Assembly: GCA_012959395.1 (NCBI GenBank)
Contig: DUDG01000006.1
Span: 1 to 43,174, forward strand
Direction: 5' to 3'
DNA length: 43,174 nucleotides
Source: Flavobacteriaceae bacterium
GTDB lineage: Bacteria > Bacteroidota > Bacteroidia > Flavobacteriales > Flavobacteriaceae
Both the position numbers and the translations under genes were made by a program. The notes beneath the pieces are model-generated. The model was not told where the DNA came from. It ran no database searches and was given only the letters and a program-made list of their open reading frames with translations. This document shows, in pieces, positions 33,177-42,945 of this stretch (its first letter is position 1; the number at the start of each line of letters is the position of its first letter).

Positions 33177-35591
33177 ATGAATATATCTTTTAATTGGCTT
33201 AAAGAATTTTTGAACATTGATATTGAGATTGAAAAAGTTTCAGAAATATTAACAGATATAGGTTTAGAAGTTGAAGGGATTGATGAATATCAAGAAATTA
33301 AAGGTAGTCTTAAGGGTTTATTAACAGGAAAAGTTATTTCTTGTGTAAAGCATCCTAACGCAGATAGATTAAAACTAACTACAGTAGACATAGGTGAAGA
33401 ATCTCTGCTTCAAATAGTATGTGGGGCTCCTAATGTAGAAGCAGGACAACATGTTGTAGTAGCAACTATTGGAACAATATTGCATCCATTAAATTCAGAT
33501 GAATTTAAAATCAATAAAAGCAAAATTCGAGGAGAATTAAGTCAAGGTATGATTTGTGCAGAAGATGAAATAGGAATTGGAGAATCTCATGAAGGTATTA
33601 TAGTATTAGATAAAAAATATAAGCCAGGAACTAAAGTTTCTAAAATTATTGAAAATTATAAAGATTTTATTTTTAATATTGGCTTAACTCCTAACAGATC
33701 CGATGCTATGAGCCATCATGGAGTTGCTAGAGACTTAAGAGCTGCCCTAATTCACAAAGGTTTGAAATCAGAATTATTAACTCCTTCAGTATCTTCTTTT
33801 CATATAAATTCAAGAACACAGAAAGTAAATGTTAAAGTTTCAAGTCAAGAATTATGTCCAAGATTTTCTGGAATATGTATTGAGAATATAAAAATTGACA
33901 ATTCTCCAAAATGGCTTCAAGACAGGTTAAAGGCTATCGGGTTAACACCTATTAATAATGTTGTAGACATAACCAATTATGTTTTACATGAAATAGGTCA
34001 ACCTTTACATGCTTATGATCTTAAAAAAATAAAATCAAAAACAATTGAAGTAAAAACTTTAAAAGAAGGTTCAACTTTCATTACTCTAGATGGAGTTGAA
34101 AGAAAATTAAAAAATACAGATCTAATGATTTGTGATAAAAACACACCTATATGCATAGCTGGTGTATATGGAGGTGATTATTATGGGGTTTCAAAAGAAA
34201 CTAAATCAATTTTCTTGGAGAGTGCTTGTTTCAACCCTGTAAGTATAAGAAAAACTGCTAAAGCTCACTCAATTAATAGTGATGCATCTTTTAGGTTTGA
34301 AAGAGGAATTAATATTGAATTAATTAAATATGCTCTAAAACGTGCAGCAATATTAATATGTGAAATTTGTGATGGAAAAATATGTAGTGACTTAATAGAT
34401 GAATATCCTAAAAAAATCGAGAACATATCTATATTACTTAATTATGAAAAAACTAATAATTTAATTGGTCAAAAAATTCCTTCTGAAGAAATTAAATCTA
34501 TTCTCACATCCTTAGATTTTAAAATTAATAATATTACCGAAACTAGTGTTGGTATTACTGTACCAAATTACAGGCATGACGTAACAAGAGAATGTGATGT
34601 TGTTGAAGAAATTTTGAGAATCTATGGGTTTAATGAAATTAATTTATCAAATAAGTTATCTATTTCATTAAATAGTGTTGATCAGAATTTTTATTTTAAA
34701 ACAGAAAATATAATCTCAAGTTATCTAAACTCGTTAGGTTTTAATGAAATAATGAACAACTCTTTAACTAATAATAATTTAGATATTTATGGAAAAAAAA
34801 GTGTTAAAATTATAAATTCTATTAGTTCAGATATTTCTCAATTAAGAACTTCTTTATTAGAGTCTTGTTTGAAAACATTAAAATATAATTTAAATAGAAA
34901 AAACAGAAATAATAATTTTTATGAATTTGGTAAAATTTATGAAAAAATTGATAACAAAAACAAAGAATCTAGAATGTTAGGTATTATATTTTCAGGAAAT
35001 ATTATACATAAAAACTGGAATAACGATAGCATACAGACTGAGTTCTATTCACTAAAAAATATAGTGATGAATATATTTAAAAGGCTCTCAATTCCTGTAA
35101 AAGAAAAAGCAATTGATTTTGATGGTTTTGAAAATTCTCTAGGAGTTTTTAATAATAAAAAAAGAATCGCATTAATTGGAAGTGTTTCAAATAAATATAA
35201 AACGATACTTAATATAAATGAAGATGTATATTACGCATCTTTAGATATAGATTTGATATTGAAAAACATATCAATGAATTTCAAAAAATACAAACCAATT
35301 TCTAAATTTCCGTCTGTTATAAGGGAATTGAATTTTGTGTTTGATAAAAATGTTCAATATAATAAAATTGAAGAATTAATATTAAATAATTCTAAAAGTA
35401 AAAATTTAATTAACATGAGCTTATCTGATGTCTATGAAAACAAAAAGCTCCCGGATGAAAAAAAATCATACACTTTAAGTTTTTCATTAATTGACAATGA
35501 AAAAACATTGACAGAAAAAGAAATTCAATCTACAATGGACAAAATTCAACATAAAATTGAAAAACAATTTGGTGCAACACTGCGATCTTGA
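33177..35591 (+). CDS. pheT: phenylalanine-tRNA ligase beta subunit
   Basis: An 804-residue PheT, the tRNA-binding and editing subunit of phenylalanyl-tRNA synthetase (alpha2 beta2). The start MNISFNWLKEFLNIDIE is typical. Residues about 40-155 are the EMAP-like tRNA-binding domain (GKVISCVKHPNADRLKLT and IVCGAPNVEAGQ). The B3/B4 editing core has RSDAMSHHGVARDLRAAL, SFRFERGIN and FLESACFNPVSIRKTAK. The B5 domain follows with a metal site near the YRHDVTRECDVVEEILRIYG phrase. The final FDX-ACB anticodon domain starts SKFPSVIRELNFVFD. The pheS gene is not in the window. Upstream is TATCTTTA (33151-33158), a near match to the -7 box. Confidence 0.97.
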   Translation: MNISFNWLKEFLNIDIEIEKVSEILTDIGLEVEGIDEYQEIKGSLKGLLTGKVISCVKHPNADRLKLTTVDIGEESLLQIVCGAPNVEAGQHVVVATIGTILHPLNSDEFKINKSKIRGELSQGMICAEDEIGIGESHEGIIVLDKKYKPGTKVSKIIENYKDFIFNIGLTPNRSDAMSHHGVARDLRAALIHKGLKSELLTPSVSSFHINSRTQKVNVKVSSQELCPRFSGICIENIKIDNSPKWLQDRLKAIGLTPINNVVDITNYVLHEIGQPLHAYDLKKIKSKTIEVKTLKEGSTFITLDGVERKLKNTDLMICDKNTPICIAGVYGGDYYGVSKETKSIFLESACFNPVSIRKTAKAHSINSDASFRFERGINIELIKYALKRAAILICEICDGKICSDLIDEYPKKIENISILLNYEKTNNLIGQKIPSEEIKSILTSLDFKINNITETSVGITVPNYRHDVTRECDVVEEILRIYGFNEINLSNKLSISLNSVDQNFYFKTENIISSYLNSLGFNEIMNNSLTNNNLDIYGKKSVKIINSISSDISQLRTSLLESCLKTLKYNLNRKNRNNNFYEFGKIYEKIDNKNKESRMLGIIFSGNIIHKNWNNDSIQTEFYSLKNIVMNIFKRLSIPVKEKAIDFDGFENSLGVFNNKKRIALIGSVSNKYKTILNINEDVYYASLDIDLILKNISMNFKKYKPISKFPSVIRELNFVFDKNVQYNKIEELILNNSKSKNLINMSLSDVYENKKLPDEKKSYTLSFSLIDNEKTLTEKEIQSTMDKIQHKIEKQFGATLRS

Positions 35592-35604
35592 TAATTAAGA
35601 ATGT

Positions 35605-35841
35605 ATGTTTAAGGAAAATTATAGTAAAATATTTCAAGGCTCATTTATTATTACCAATAGAATTATAAGTGAACTAGAAAATAATAATATTTCACCTTTA
35701 ATTAAGAATGAAATTGAATCAGGAAGATTAGCAGGTTTTGGTGTTGTTGATTCGCATCCAATAAGTGTATATGTTTTTAAAGATGAAATTGAAAAAGCAA
35801 ATAATATATTAGCCCAACTAGGTATACATCTTATTTCTTAG
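35605..35841 (+). CDS. DUF2007-type putative signal-transducing protein
   Basis: A 78-residue cytosolic protein that fits the DUF2007 family. The front half has a ferredoxin-like beta-alpha-beta unit (KIFQGSFIITNRIISELENNNISPLIK) and the middle the conserved ESGRLAGFGVVDSHPISVYVFKDEIEKANNIL. The function is unknown; the family is annotated only as putative signal transducing. It starts 14 bases after pheT and is probably cotranscribed. Its last 24 bases overlap the convergent ABC-F gene, the longest convergent coding overlap here. Confidence 0.85.
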   Translation: MFKENYSKIFQGSFIITNRIISELENNNISPLIKNEIESGRLAGFGVVDSHPISVYVFKDEIEKANNILAQLGIHLIS

Positions 35842-37440
35842 CTCTTGAATTTTACTGTCATTTATGTAAGCGTCAAACGTAGTTAATCTATCAATTACTC
35901 CATTAGGTGTAATTTCAATAACTCTATTTCCGACAGATTGAGCAAATTTATAATCGTGAGTGGTAATTATAACGTTTCCCTTAAACTTCTTAATAGAATT
36001 GTTTAATGCTGTAATAGATTCTAAATCTAAATGACTGGTTGGCTCATCAAAAATCAAAACATTTGATCTAAGCATCATCATTCTAGAAAGCATACATCTT
36101 ACTTTTTCGCCACCTGACAAAACATCACAAGTCTTCAAAGCTTCTTCTCCACTAAAAATCATTTTTCCTAAAAAACCTCTTATAAACACTTCTTCTCTTT
36201 CTTCATCGTTTTTAGCCCATTGTCTTAACCAATCAACTAATGTAATTTTTTGATTAAAAAAAGAACTATTATCAAGCGGCAAGTAAGATTGTGAAGTCGT
36301 AATTCCCCAATCAAACCTTCCATTATTTGATTTAATATTATTGTTTAATATTTCACAAAATGCAGTTGTAGCTCTAGTATCTTTAGAATAAAGAACTACT
36401 TTATCTCCCTTGTTTAAGTTAAAATTTATTTTATCAAATAATATACTAGAAGAATCAGAAAAACTTAAGTTTTCAACACTTAATATTTGATCGCCAGCTT
36501 CTCTTTCAGATGTATATATTATAGCAGGATATCTTCTAGAAGAAGGTTTTATGTCTTCAATATTTAAATTATCAAGCATTTTTTTTCTAGATGTAGCTTG
36601 CCTAGATTTTGAAGCATTAGCACTAAAACGCGCTATAAAGTTCTCCAACTCTTTCTTTTTTTCTTCAGCTTTTTTATTTTGTTGTGTTTTTTGCCTTAAA
36701 GCTAATTGGCTAGATTCATACCAAAATGTATAATTTCCTGAAAAGTGATTTATCTTTCCAAAGTCTATATCAGAAATGTGGGTACATACTGAATCTAAAA
36801 AATGTCTATCATGTGAGACAACAATTACAGTATTATCATAATTAGCAATAAAATTTTCTAACCATGTGATAGTTTCGAAATCCAAATCATTGGTTGGCTC
36901 ATCCATAATCAATACATCAGGATTTCCAAATAGTGCTTGGGCTAATAAAACCTTTACCTTTTGAATACCATCAAGTTCTGACATTATTTTGTAATGTAAA
37001 TCTTCTTTAATATCTAAATTTGATAATAATGCTGCTGCAGAACTTTCAGCATTCCACCCATCCATTTCTTCATATTCTAATTGTAAAACCCCTACTCTAT
37101 CACTATCCGAATCTGAAAAATCTGGTTTTGAATAAATTTTATCCATTTCCTTTTTAATTTTAAAAAGGATTTCATTACCCATAATAACAGTTTCTAGGAC
37201 TTGTTTATTATCAAAAGCAAAGTGATCCTGCTCTAATACTGATAATCTTTTACCTGATTCTAAATCAACACTTCCAGAATTAGCTTCAAAAGATTTTGAA
37301 AGAATCTTTAAGAAAGTTGACTTTCCTGCACCATTAGCACCAATTATTCCATAACAATTTCCTTTTGTAAAAGCAGTATTAACTTCGTTAAATAATACTC
37401 TTTTACCAAATTGAACAGAAAGATTTGAAACACTTAACAT
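35818..37440 (-). CDS. ABC-F family ribosome-associated ATPase (YbiT-like)
   Basis: A 540-residue ABC-F protein with two ATP-binding domains and no membrane part; these bind the ribosomal E site and relieve stalling or give antibiotic protection. The first domain has Walker A GIIGANGAGKSTFLK, the degenerate signature SELDGIQKVKVLLAQAL and Walker B VLIMDEPTNDLD. The linker (about 240-300) is charged (QQNKKAEEKKKELENF). The second domain has a weakened Walker A region (VVLYSKDTRATTAFCEIL), signature DVLSGGEKVRCMLSRMMM and VLIFDEPTSHLD with switch THDYKFA. The degenerate first signature matches YbiT (there PGWKLRVLLAQAL). A TAAATTTG box lies just upstream (37462-37469). Confidence 0.93.
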   Translation of the reverse strand: MLSVSNLSVQFGKRVLFNEVNTAFTKGNCYGIIGANGAGKSTFLKILSKSFEANSGSVDLESGKRLSVLEQDHFAFDNKQVLETVIMGNEILFKIKKEMDKIYSKPDFSDSDSDRVGVLQLEYEEMDGWNAESSAAALLSNLDIKEDLHYKIMSELDGIQKVKVLLAQALFGNPDVLIMDEPTNDLDFETITWLENFIANYDNTVIVVSHDRHFLDSVCTHISDIDFGKINHFSGNYTFWYESSQLALRQKTQQNKKAEEKKKELENFIARFSANASKSRQATSRKKMLDNLNIEDIKPSSRRYPAIIYTSEREAGDQILSVENLSFSDSSSILFDKINFNLNKGDKVVLYSKDTRATTAFCEILNNNIKSNNGRFDWGITTSQSYLPLDNSSFFNQKITLVDWLRQWAKNDEEREEVFIRGFLGKMIFSGEEALKTCDVLSGGEKVRCMLSRMMMLRSNVLIFDEPTSHLDLESITALNNSIKKFKGNVIITTHDYKFAQSVGNRVIEITPNGVIDRLTTFDAYINDSKIQELRNKMYT

Positions 37441-37461
37441 ATAATTATATTATTGAGGATG

Positions 37462-37469
37462 CAAATTTA
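37462..37469 (-). promoter_or_regulatory. -7 box (TAAATTTG) of the ABC-F gene
   Basis: On the minus strand TAAATTTG matches TAnnTTTG exactly and lies 21 bases before the ATG at 37440, predicting a leader of about 15 bases. Confidence 0.5.
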
Positions 37470-37545
37470 ATAAAATCAAGGTTATGATTATTCTTTATTT
37501 ATCTTTAAATTGATTTTTAATATCTATAAAACAAATTAAAAAAAT

Positions 37546-38883
37546 TTGAAAATATTTTTTTTAATATATATACTTTTATTTTTTTCATGTGCCAATAATG
37601 ACGTTACATATATTGGAGGAAAAATTTTAAAAAAAACAAGTAATGAAATTTCTATTCTTAAAGATGAAAACTTAATAAGAAATATACCTATTAATAACGA
37701 TGGTATTTTTTTTTCAAAATTAGATGAATTAGAAGACGGACTTTATAACTTTATTCATCTTCCTGAATTTCAATATTTAATTATTGAAAAGGGAGATAGC
37801 TTAGTATTAAGATTAAATGTATTAGATTTTGATGAATCTTTGGTTTTTACTGGAAAAGGATCTTCAAAAAATAATTATCTGATAGATATTTTTCTTAAAC
37901 ATGAACAAGAAGAAAATTTTATAAAATCAAAATTTAATTCAAATAATAGTGAATTTCTAAAAACTGTTGATTCTTTATTGAAAATAAAAAATAATAATTT
38001 TATAAAGTTTAAAAATTCTAATAAAACAAATAAGTCAACTAAACTTATCTTAGAATACGCTATAAAACTACCTATTTACTCTAGTGTAGAAACTTATATT
38101 TCAAATTTAAAAAATCCTCTAAACTCAAATGAGATTTATAAGTTTAGAGATGATGTAGATCTAAATTTAGAAAGCTTATCTCATTTTAAGCCTTATCTAG
38201 AATATATTATTTCTAGAACTTTTAATGAATCTTATCAATTACAAAAAAACAATACAAATTCTTCATTAAGATATAATTTAAATAGAATTGATTTTGTTAA
38301 TAATAACATTATTCATCCACTAATTAAGACTAAAATTTTAAGATATATAGCTTACGAATATCTTTTAGAAGAATCAAAATTAATAAACATTGATACATTT
38401 CTTTATAAATTTTTACAAAGCTCTAATAACGATGAAACAAATAATGAAATAAATGAATTATATGATAATATTATTTCACTTCAAAAGGGAAAGCAAATTT
38501 CTAAAATTGATTTAATTAATGAGAATGGTTTATTGAAAAATATAACAAAATTTAATAATGAAAACCCTGTAATATTTGTTTTTTGGTCTTACGATCAAAA
38601 TTCTCATCAAATTGGACTTTTTAATAGAATAAATAAAATTTTAAATAACAATACCAATTATGATTTTCACACAATTAATATAAATTCAGATAATCAAAAA
38701 TGGAAAAATATAGTTAATAATCTAAAAAAGAGAAATAATTTAAAACATTTTAGATCAGTTAATTTCGAAGATATGAGTAAAAAAATGGTTCTTAATAATT
38801 TGAACAAAGTTATTATTACTGATAATAAAGGTCAAATAGACAGCATATTAAATATAACTGAACTCGAAAATTTCTTAAAGTAA
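37546..38883 (+). CDS. DUF4369-like/thioredoxin-fold lipoprotein lacking the CxxC motif
   Basis: A 445-residue lipoprotein starting at TTG; signal MKIFFLIYILLFFSC has Cys15 in the lipobox. Residues about 20-110 have the DUF4369-like pattern (IGGKILKKTSNEISIL, GLYNFIHLPEFQYLIIEKGDSLVLRL, FTGKGSSKN), a helical part (120-320) follows, and residues about 325-440 look like a thioredoxin fold (VIFVFWSYDQNSHQIGLFNRI). The usual FWAxWCxxC is replaced by FWSYDQNSH at about 347-355, so no redox cysteine is present. Same plan as the TlpA-like gene at 8592, suggesting paralogues. It is probably a structural or ligand-binding protein of the periplasm rather than a reductase. Convergent with the transaldolase gene (2-base gap). 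Confidence 0.8.
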   Translation: MKIFFLIYILLFFSCANNDVTYIGGKILKKTSNEISILKDENLIRNIPINNDGIFFSKLDELEDGLYNFIHLPEFQYLIIEKGDSLVLRLNVLDFDESLVFTGKGSSKNNYLIDIFLKHEQEENFIKSKFNSNNSEFLKTVDSLLKIKNNNFIKFKNSNKTNKSTKLILEYAIKLPIYSSVETYISNLKNPLNSNEIYKFRDDVDLNLESLSHFKPYLEYIISRTFNESYQLQKNNTNSSLRYNLNRIDFVNNNIIHPLIKTKILRYIAYEYLLEESKLINIDTFLYKFLQSSNNDETNNEINELYDNIISLQKGKQISKIDLINENGLLKNITKFNNENPVIFVFWSYDQNSHQIGLFNRINKILNNNTNYDFHTININSDNQKWKNIVNNLKKRNNLKHFRSVNFEDMSKKMVLNNLNKVIITDNKGQIDSILNITELENFLK

Positions 38884-38885
38884 AA

Positions 38886-39539
38886 TTAATTTCCTTTTTT
38901 ATAATCTGATAAAAACTTTTCTAAACCAATATCTGTTAGAGGATGTTTAATAAGCCCTTTAATTGAAGATAAGGGACCTGTCATAACATCAGCTCCAATT
39001 TTAGCACAATCTATAACATGCATAGTATGACGAATCGAAGCCGCTAATATTTGAGTGTTAAAAGCATAATTATCATAAATGTTTGCAATTTCAGAAATTA
39101 AATTCAATCCATCAGTTGAAACATCATCTAATCTACCTATAAAAGGAGATACATAGGTTGCTCCAGCTTTAGCAGCAATTAATGCTTGGCCTACAGAAAA
39201 AACAAGAGTACAATTGGTTCTAATATTTTTTTTAGAAAAGTATTTAATAGCTTTAATTCCATCAAGAATCATAGGAATCTTTACAACAATTTGAGTATGA
39301 AGCTTAGCAAGAGCCTCACCTTCTTTAATCATTCCTTCAAAATCAGTTGAAATTACTTCAGCCGAAACATCTCCATCAACAATTTCACAAATTTTAACAT
39401 AATGATCTAAAATATTTTGATGACCTGTAATACCTTCTTTAGCCATTAAAGAAGGGTTAGTTGTTACTCCATCAAGAACTCCTAAGTCTTGTGCTTCTTT
39501 AATTTGATCTAAATTAGCTGTGTCAATAAAAAATTTCAT
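38886..39539 (-). CDS. transaldolase-like protein (fructose-6-phosphate aldolase type)
   Basis: A 217-residue small transaldolase of the FSA/TalC group, class I aldolase chemistry in the pentose-phosphate region of metabolism. It begins [20 protein letters not shown], then [14 protein letters not shown], and the Schiff-base lysine is in QIVVKIPM (Lys87). The sequence ends with the conserved [24 protein letters not shown]. The small size (about 215 residues) distinguishes it from the 315-residue TalB. It follows the SDR gene on the same strand, 12 bases apart, so a shared transcript is likely. Transaldolase versus fructose-6-phosphate aldolase activity cannot be decided from sequence here. Confidence 0.93.
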   Translation of the reverse strand: MKFFIDTANLDQIKEAQDLGVLDGVTTNPSLMAKEGITGHQNILDHYVKICEIVDGDVSAEVISTDFEGMIKEGEALAKLHTQIVVKIPMILDGIKAIKYFSKKNIRTNCTLVFSVGQALIAAKAGATYVSPFIGRLDDVSTDGLNLISEIANIYDNYAFNTQILAASIRHTMHVIDCAKIGADVMTGPLSSIKGLIKHPLTDIGLEKFLSDYKKGN

Positions 39540-39551
39540 ATATATTTATGT

Positions 39552-40355
39552 TTAAAGTTTGTTATAGTATAACAAGATTTTTTCGAAAAACCTATCTGGT
39601 AAAATTCTTTTTAAAATTATTGAAAATTTCTGAATAAATGTTCCAACTTTATAATGAATTTTTGGATTTTTAGATTTAATTATCTTTAAAACTAATTTAG
39701 ATATAATTATAGGTGAAAGTGCATTAAGAACATGGTCATTTGCTGATTTAAGACTTTTAATGTAATCTTCTTCATAAATAGAATTAGTTTCAGCAGTACT
39801 ATTTAATCGTCTTGAGATAATATCTGTTTTAAAATCTCCTGGAGCTATATTAACCACTCTAATATTGAACTTCTTTAGTTCCATGCTAAATGCTTCTCCA
39901 ATAGTTTCTAATGAGCTTTTGGTTGCGCTGTAAACACCTCTATAAGGTAATGCAAAATAACCCATTATAGAAGTTATATTTATAATCAATCCACTTCCGT
40001 TTTTCCTCATTGAAGGTATACATTCTTTAATTGCTGAAATGGGACCATAAAAATTAGTCTGAAAAGCAATTTTCATATCTTCTTCAGTTGTATTCTCCAT
40101 AGGACCAGTAACACCAATTCCAGCATTATTTATTAGCACATCAATTCTACCCTCTTTATTAATTATAAAATCTACTGTATCTTTAATTTGATCAATATTC
40201 GTAATGTCGCACTTCAATAATTCAAAATCAATTATATCATACTTATTAGGGTTTCTACAAGTACCATAAACTTTATAACCTTTAGAATTCAAAAATAGAC
40301 AAATAGACTTTCCAATTCCTGAAGATCCACCAGTAACTAATATAATCTTAGACAT
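39552..40355 (-). CDS. short-chain dehydrogenase/reductase (SDR)
   Basis: A 267-residue classical SDR using NAD(P)H. Cofactor motif ILVTGGSSGIGKSI, Asp motif LLKCDITN, the VLINNAGIG loop, catalytic Ser in INITSIMGYFALP, and the active-site YSATKSS (Tyr and Lys of YxxxK). A tail with a basic/hydrophobic end (FIQKFSIILKRILPDRFFEKIL) suggests membrane contact or a lipid substrate. The ATG lies only 14 bases from the 3' end of the SRP RNA, so its transcription may come through ffs read-through. The substrate is unknown. Confidence 0.93.
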   Translation of the reverse strand: MSKIILVTGGSSGIGKSICLFLNSKGYKVYGTCRNPNKYDIIDFELLKCDITNIDQIKDTVDFIINKEGRIDVLINNAGIGVTGPMENTTEEDMKIAFQTNFYGPISAIKECIPSMRKNGSGLIINITSIMGYFALPYRGVYSATKSSLETIGEAFSMELKKFNIRVVNIAPGDFKTDIISRRLNSTAETNSIYEEDYIKSLKSANDHVLNALSPIIISKLVLKIIKSKNPKIHYKVGTFIQKFSIILKRILPDRFFEKILLYYNKL

Positions 40356-40358
40356 ATA

Positions 40359-40369
40359 AAAGAAAAAAA
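40359..40369 (-). terminator. T-run after ffs, probable terminator
   Basis: On the minus strand the SRP RNA terminal helix (GCTTGCCC) is followed by CTTTTTTTCTTTT. A G+C-rich helix plus this T-run can terminate transcription, but the SDR start codon lies within 4 bases of the end, so some read-through is expected. Confidence 0.55.
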
Positions 40370-40465
40370 GGGCAAGCTACTTACATCACACCGCTACGAC
40401 CATCGACCCTTGCTGTGTTCCCACCCTGGGGGATTAGACAGGAGCTGGTTGTGTAAGACTTGCCC
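40370..40465 (-). ncRNA. ffs: signal recognition particle RNA, small bacterial type (4.5S)
   Basis: A 96-base element rich in G+C in an AT-rich background. On the minus strand it starts GGGCAAGTC and ends GCTTGCCC, so the two ends pair. The core reads CCAGGGTGGGAACACAGCAAGGG, matching the conserved SRP domain IV with a GGAA-type loop and the AGCA symmetric loop. The RNA binds Ffh and guides membrane proteins to the inner membrane. A T-run (CTTTTTTTC) directly follows the 3' end, and TATATTTG upstream (40470-40477) places its promoter. It is not a tmRNA or tRNA. Confidence 0.93.
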
Positions 40466-40469
40466 ATCA

Positions 40470-40477
40470 CAAATATA
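40470..40477 (-). promoter_or_regulatory. -7 box (TATATTTG) of ffs
   Basis: TATATTTG on the minus strand, followed by TGAT and then the mature GGGCAAG end. The transcription start thus falls at or next to the first G of the SRP RNA, agreeing with an unprocessed 5' end. Confidence 0.65.
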
Positions 40478-40525
40478 TATATGTTTTTATAATTAAAAAT
40501 ATGTTAGAGGTTAATTATTAATATT

Positions 40526-40533
40526 TAAATTTG
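40526..40533 (+). promoter_or_regulatory. -7 box (TAAATTTG) of the glutaminyl cyclase gene
   Basis: TAAATTTG matches TAnnTTTG exactly, 18 bases before the ATG at 40552, predicting a leader of about 12 bases. No clear -33 element. Confidence 0.5.
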
Positions 40534-40551
40534 ATTTAATTAATTTAAACA

Positions 40552-41583
40552 ATGAGAAATTTTAAATTATATACATTACTAATTAGTTTTATTTTTCTGT
40601 CTTGCGGAATTAAAGTAAATCATGATTATTCAATAAGTATTTCTAAAACTAATCAGTATTTAAATAATGGTGACTCTATAGATATAACCATTGATAACCC
40701 ATCAAAAAATACTATTACTGATTTAAGTTATTCTATTAATAGTAATAAAATTAATTCAAAACATGTTTTAAATAATAATCTTGGTGTAAATACAATTAAG
40801 GCTTCATTTAAAGTAAATAATGAAAATTTTATTATTCAAAAAGATATTATCATTTATTCAAATTCAAAACCTAAGCTCTATACTTACGAAGTTGTAAATG
40901 AGTTTAATCACGACATAACTTCTTACACTCAAGGATTAGAATTTGATAATGAATTCAATCTTTATGAGGGAACAGGACAATATGGTTATTCTACATTAAA
41001 AAAAATTGATTTTAAAACTGGCAAGGAGATTAATAAAATATTTTTAGATAAATCTTATTTTGGTGAGGGAATTACCATCCTTAAGGATAAAATATATCAG
41101 TTAACTTGGAAAAATAAAATAGGTTTTGTTTATAATAAAAATGACTTTAAGTTAATTAAATCATTTAGTTATCAAGAAAGTTCAGAAGGCTGGGGATTAT
41201 GTAACGATGGAGAAAAAATATATAAATCTGATGGTTCTGAAAAAATATGGGTTTTAGATCCACTAAACTTAAATGAACTATATAATATTAGTGTTGTTAC
41301 AAATAATAAGGTTATTAAAAAAATTAATGAATTAGAATGGTTTGATGGAAAAATATACGCTAATACATATCAATTTAACAAGGAAGTTGCTATAATAATT
41401 GACCCTTCTACTGGAAAAGTTGATGGGGTAATTGATTTTAATGGGTTAAAAAAAAGAGTCAAACAACATCCTGAACTTGATGTGTTAAACGGGATTGCAT
41501 ATAATAAAAAAAGAAAAACTTTTTTTGTTACCGGTAAAAATTGGGATAAACTATTTGAAATTAAAATATTAGAAAATCAATAA
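40552..41583 (+). CDS. glutaminyl-peptide cyclotransferase (plant/bacterial beta-propeller type), lipoprotein
   Basis: A 343-residue lipoprotein; signal ends FIFLSC with Cys19. Residues about 110-340 form the five-bladed propeller of plant-type glutaminyl cyclase, which converts N-terminal glutamine to pyroglutamate. Family marks are [98 protein letters not shown] and [27 protein letters not shown]. Residues 20-105 look like an extra N-terminal beta domain ([23 protein letters not shown]). Many secreted Bacteroidetes proteins have N-terminal Gln after signal cleavage, which may be its targets. Its 3' end overlaps glyA by 7 bases. Confidence 0.94.
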   Translation: MRNFKLYTLLISFIFLSCGIKVNHDYSISISKTNQYLNNGDSIDITIDNPSKNTITDLSYSINSNKINSKHVLNNNLGVNTIKASFKVNNENFIIQKDIIIYSNSKPKLYTYEVVNEFNHDITSYTQGLEFDNEFNLYEGTGQYGYSTLKKIDFKTGKEINKIFLDKSYFGEGITILKDKIYQLTWKNKIGFVYNKNDFKLIKSFSYQESSEGWGLCNDGEKIYKSDGSEKIWVLDPLNLNELYNISVVTNNKVIKKINELEWFDGKIYANTYQFNKEVAIIIDPSTGKVDGVIDFNGLKKRVKQHPELDVLNGIAYNKKRKTFFVTGKNWDKLFEIKILENQ

Positions 41584-42851
41584 TTAAACAAAGCTCTACC
41601 TGACATTAATTCATTAACTTCTTTTTTAACATTCTGAATTTCAGAAACATTATCATGATTTTTAATAACCCTATCTATTAACTCAACTACTTTAATCATT
41701 TCATATTCTTTAAGCCCTCTAGTTGTTATAGCTGGTGTTCCAAATCTAATTCCTGAAGTCACAAAAGGTGATTTATCATCAAAAGGTACCATGTTTTTGT
41801 TTGCAGTAATATCTGCCTTAACTAAAGCTGATTCAGCATCTTTTCCAGAAATATTTTTATTTCTTAAATCAATGAGCATCATATGATTATCTGTTCCTCC
41901 AGAAATAATATTATAATCTCTTTTTACAAACTCAGCTGCCATTGTTTTGGCATTTTGTCTTACTTGAATCATATAAGACATGAAATCATCTTTTAAAGCC
42001 TCACCAAATGCAATTGCTTTTGCTGCAATAACATGTTCAAGTGGACCGCCTTGATTTCCTGGAAATACCGCTAAATCTATTAATGATGACATTTTCTTTA
42101 ATAAACCGTTCTTTAGCTTTAAACCAAAAGGATTATCAAAGTCTTCACCCATTAGTATCAAACCTCCTCTAGGTCCTCTTAAGGTTTTGTGTGTGGTAGT
42201 TGTAACAACATGACAAAAAGGAATAGGATCATTTAAAATACCTTTAGCTATCAAACCTGAAGGGTGGGAAATATCAGCTAATAAAAAAGCATCAACTTCA
42301 TCAGCAATATCTCTAAATTTTTCAAAATCAATATCTCTAGAGTATGCTGACGCACCAGCAATAATTAATTTAGGTTCTTCTTTCTTTGCAACTTCTAAAA
42401 TTTTATCATAATTCAATTCGCCTGTTTTTTTTTCTACACCATAAAAAACAGGGTTGTATAATCTTCCACTAAAGTTTACAGGTGAACCGTGGGTTAAATG
42501 TCCGCCATGAGATAAGTCAAAACCTAATATTTTATCACCAGGATCTAAAAAGGCATGATAAACAGCACTGTTTGCTTGAGATCCAGAGTGAGGCTGAACA
42601 TTGGCATAAACAGCTCCAAAAAGCTCCTTTGCTCTATTTATAGCTATAGTTTCAATTTTATCAACCACTTCACAGCCTCCATAATACCTTTTTCCAGGAT
42701 ACCCTTCAGCATACTTATTAGTTAAAACTGAACCAGTAGCTGACATTACAGCTGGACTAGTGAAATTTTCAGAAGCTATTAATTCAATACCATGTAATTG
42801 TCTATTTTCTTCCTTCTTAATTAAGTCATTTATTTCCTTATCAATTCTCAT
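41577..42851 (-). CDS. glyA: serine hydroxymethyltransferase
   Basis: A 424-residue PLP enzyme converting serine and tetrahydrofolate to glycine and 5,10-methylene-tetrahydrofolate. Family marks are [98 protein letters not shown] (PLP Lys222) and [21 protein letters not shown]. Length and both ends are normal. It is convergent with the glutaminyl cyclase gene. Two TAAATTTG boxes lie immediately upstream. Confidence 0.98.
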   Translation of the reverse strand: MRIDKEINDLIKKEENRQLHGIELIASENFTSPAVMSATGSVLTNKYAEGYPGKRYYGGCEVVDKIETIAINRAKELFGAVYANVQPHSGSQANSAVYHAFLDPGDKILGFDLSHGGHLTHGSPVNFSGRLYNPVFYGVEKKTGELNYDKILEVAKKEEPKLIIAGASAYSRDIDFEKFRDIADEVDAFLLADISHPSGLIAKGILNDPIPFCHVVTTTTHKTLRGPRGGLILMGEDFDNPFGLKLKNGLLKKMSSLIDLAVFPGNQGGPLEHVIAAKAIAFGEALKDDFMSYMIQVRQNAKTMAAEFVKRDYNIISGGTDNHMMLIDLRNKNISGKDAESALVKADITANKNMVPFDDKSPFVTSGIRFGTPAITTRGLKEYEMIKVVELIDRVIKNHDNVSEIQNVKKEVNELMSGRALFNY

Positions 42852-42857
42852 TGTTTA

Positions 42858-42875
42858 CAAATTTATTCAAATTTA
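42858..42875 (-). promoter_or_regulatory. two tandem -7 boxes (TAAATTTG) upstream of glyA
   Basis: On the minus strand TAAATTTG occurs twice with a 2-base gap (42868-42875 and 42858-42865). The distal copy would give a leader of about 10 bases; the proximal one puts the start near the ATG itself, making a leaderless mRNA. Two starts or one slightly redundant promoter are both possible. Confidence 0.5.
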
Positions 42876-42945
42876 AACATGATAAAATAGCTTACCAATA
42901 AATATTCTATTTTAAATCAATTAATTATCAATAAGCAATTAACAA

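Noticed and set aside
35818-37440. Degenerate first ABC signature in the ABC-F protein as a sign of inactivation
   Set aside because: YbiT-type ABC-F proteins normally have a divergent first signature, and the second domain signature (LSGGE) and both Walker B motifs are intact.
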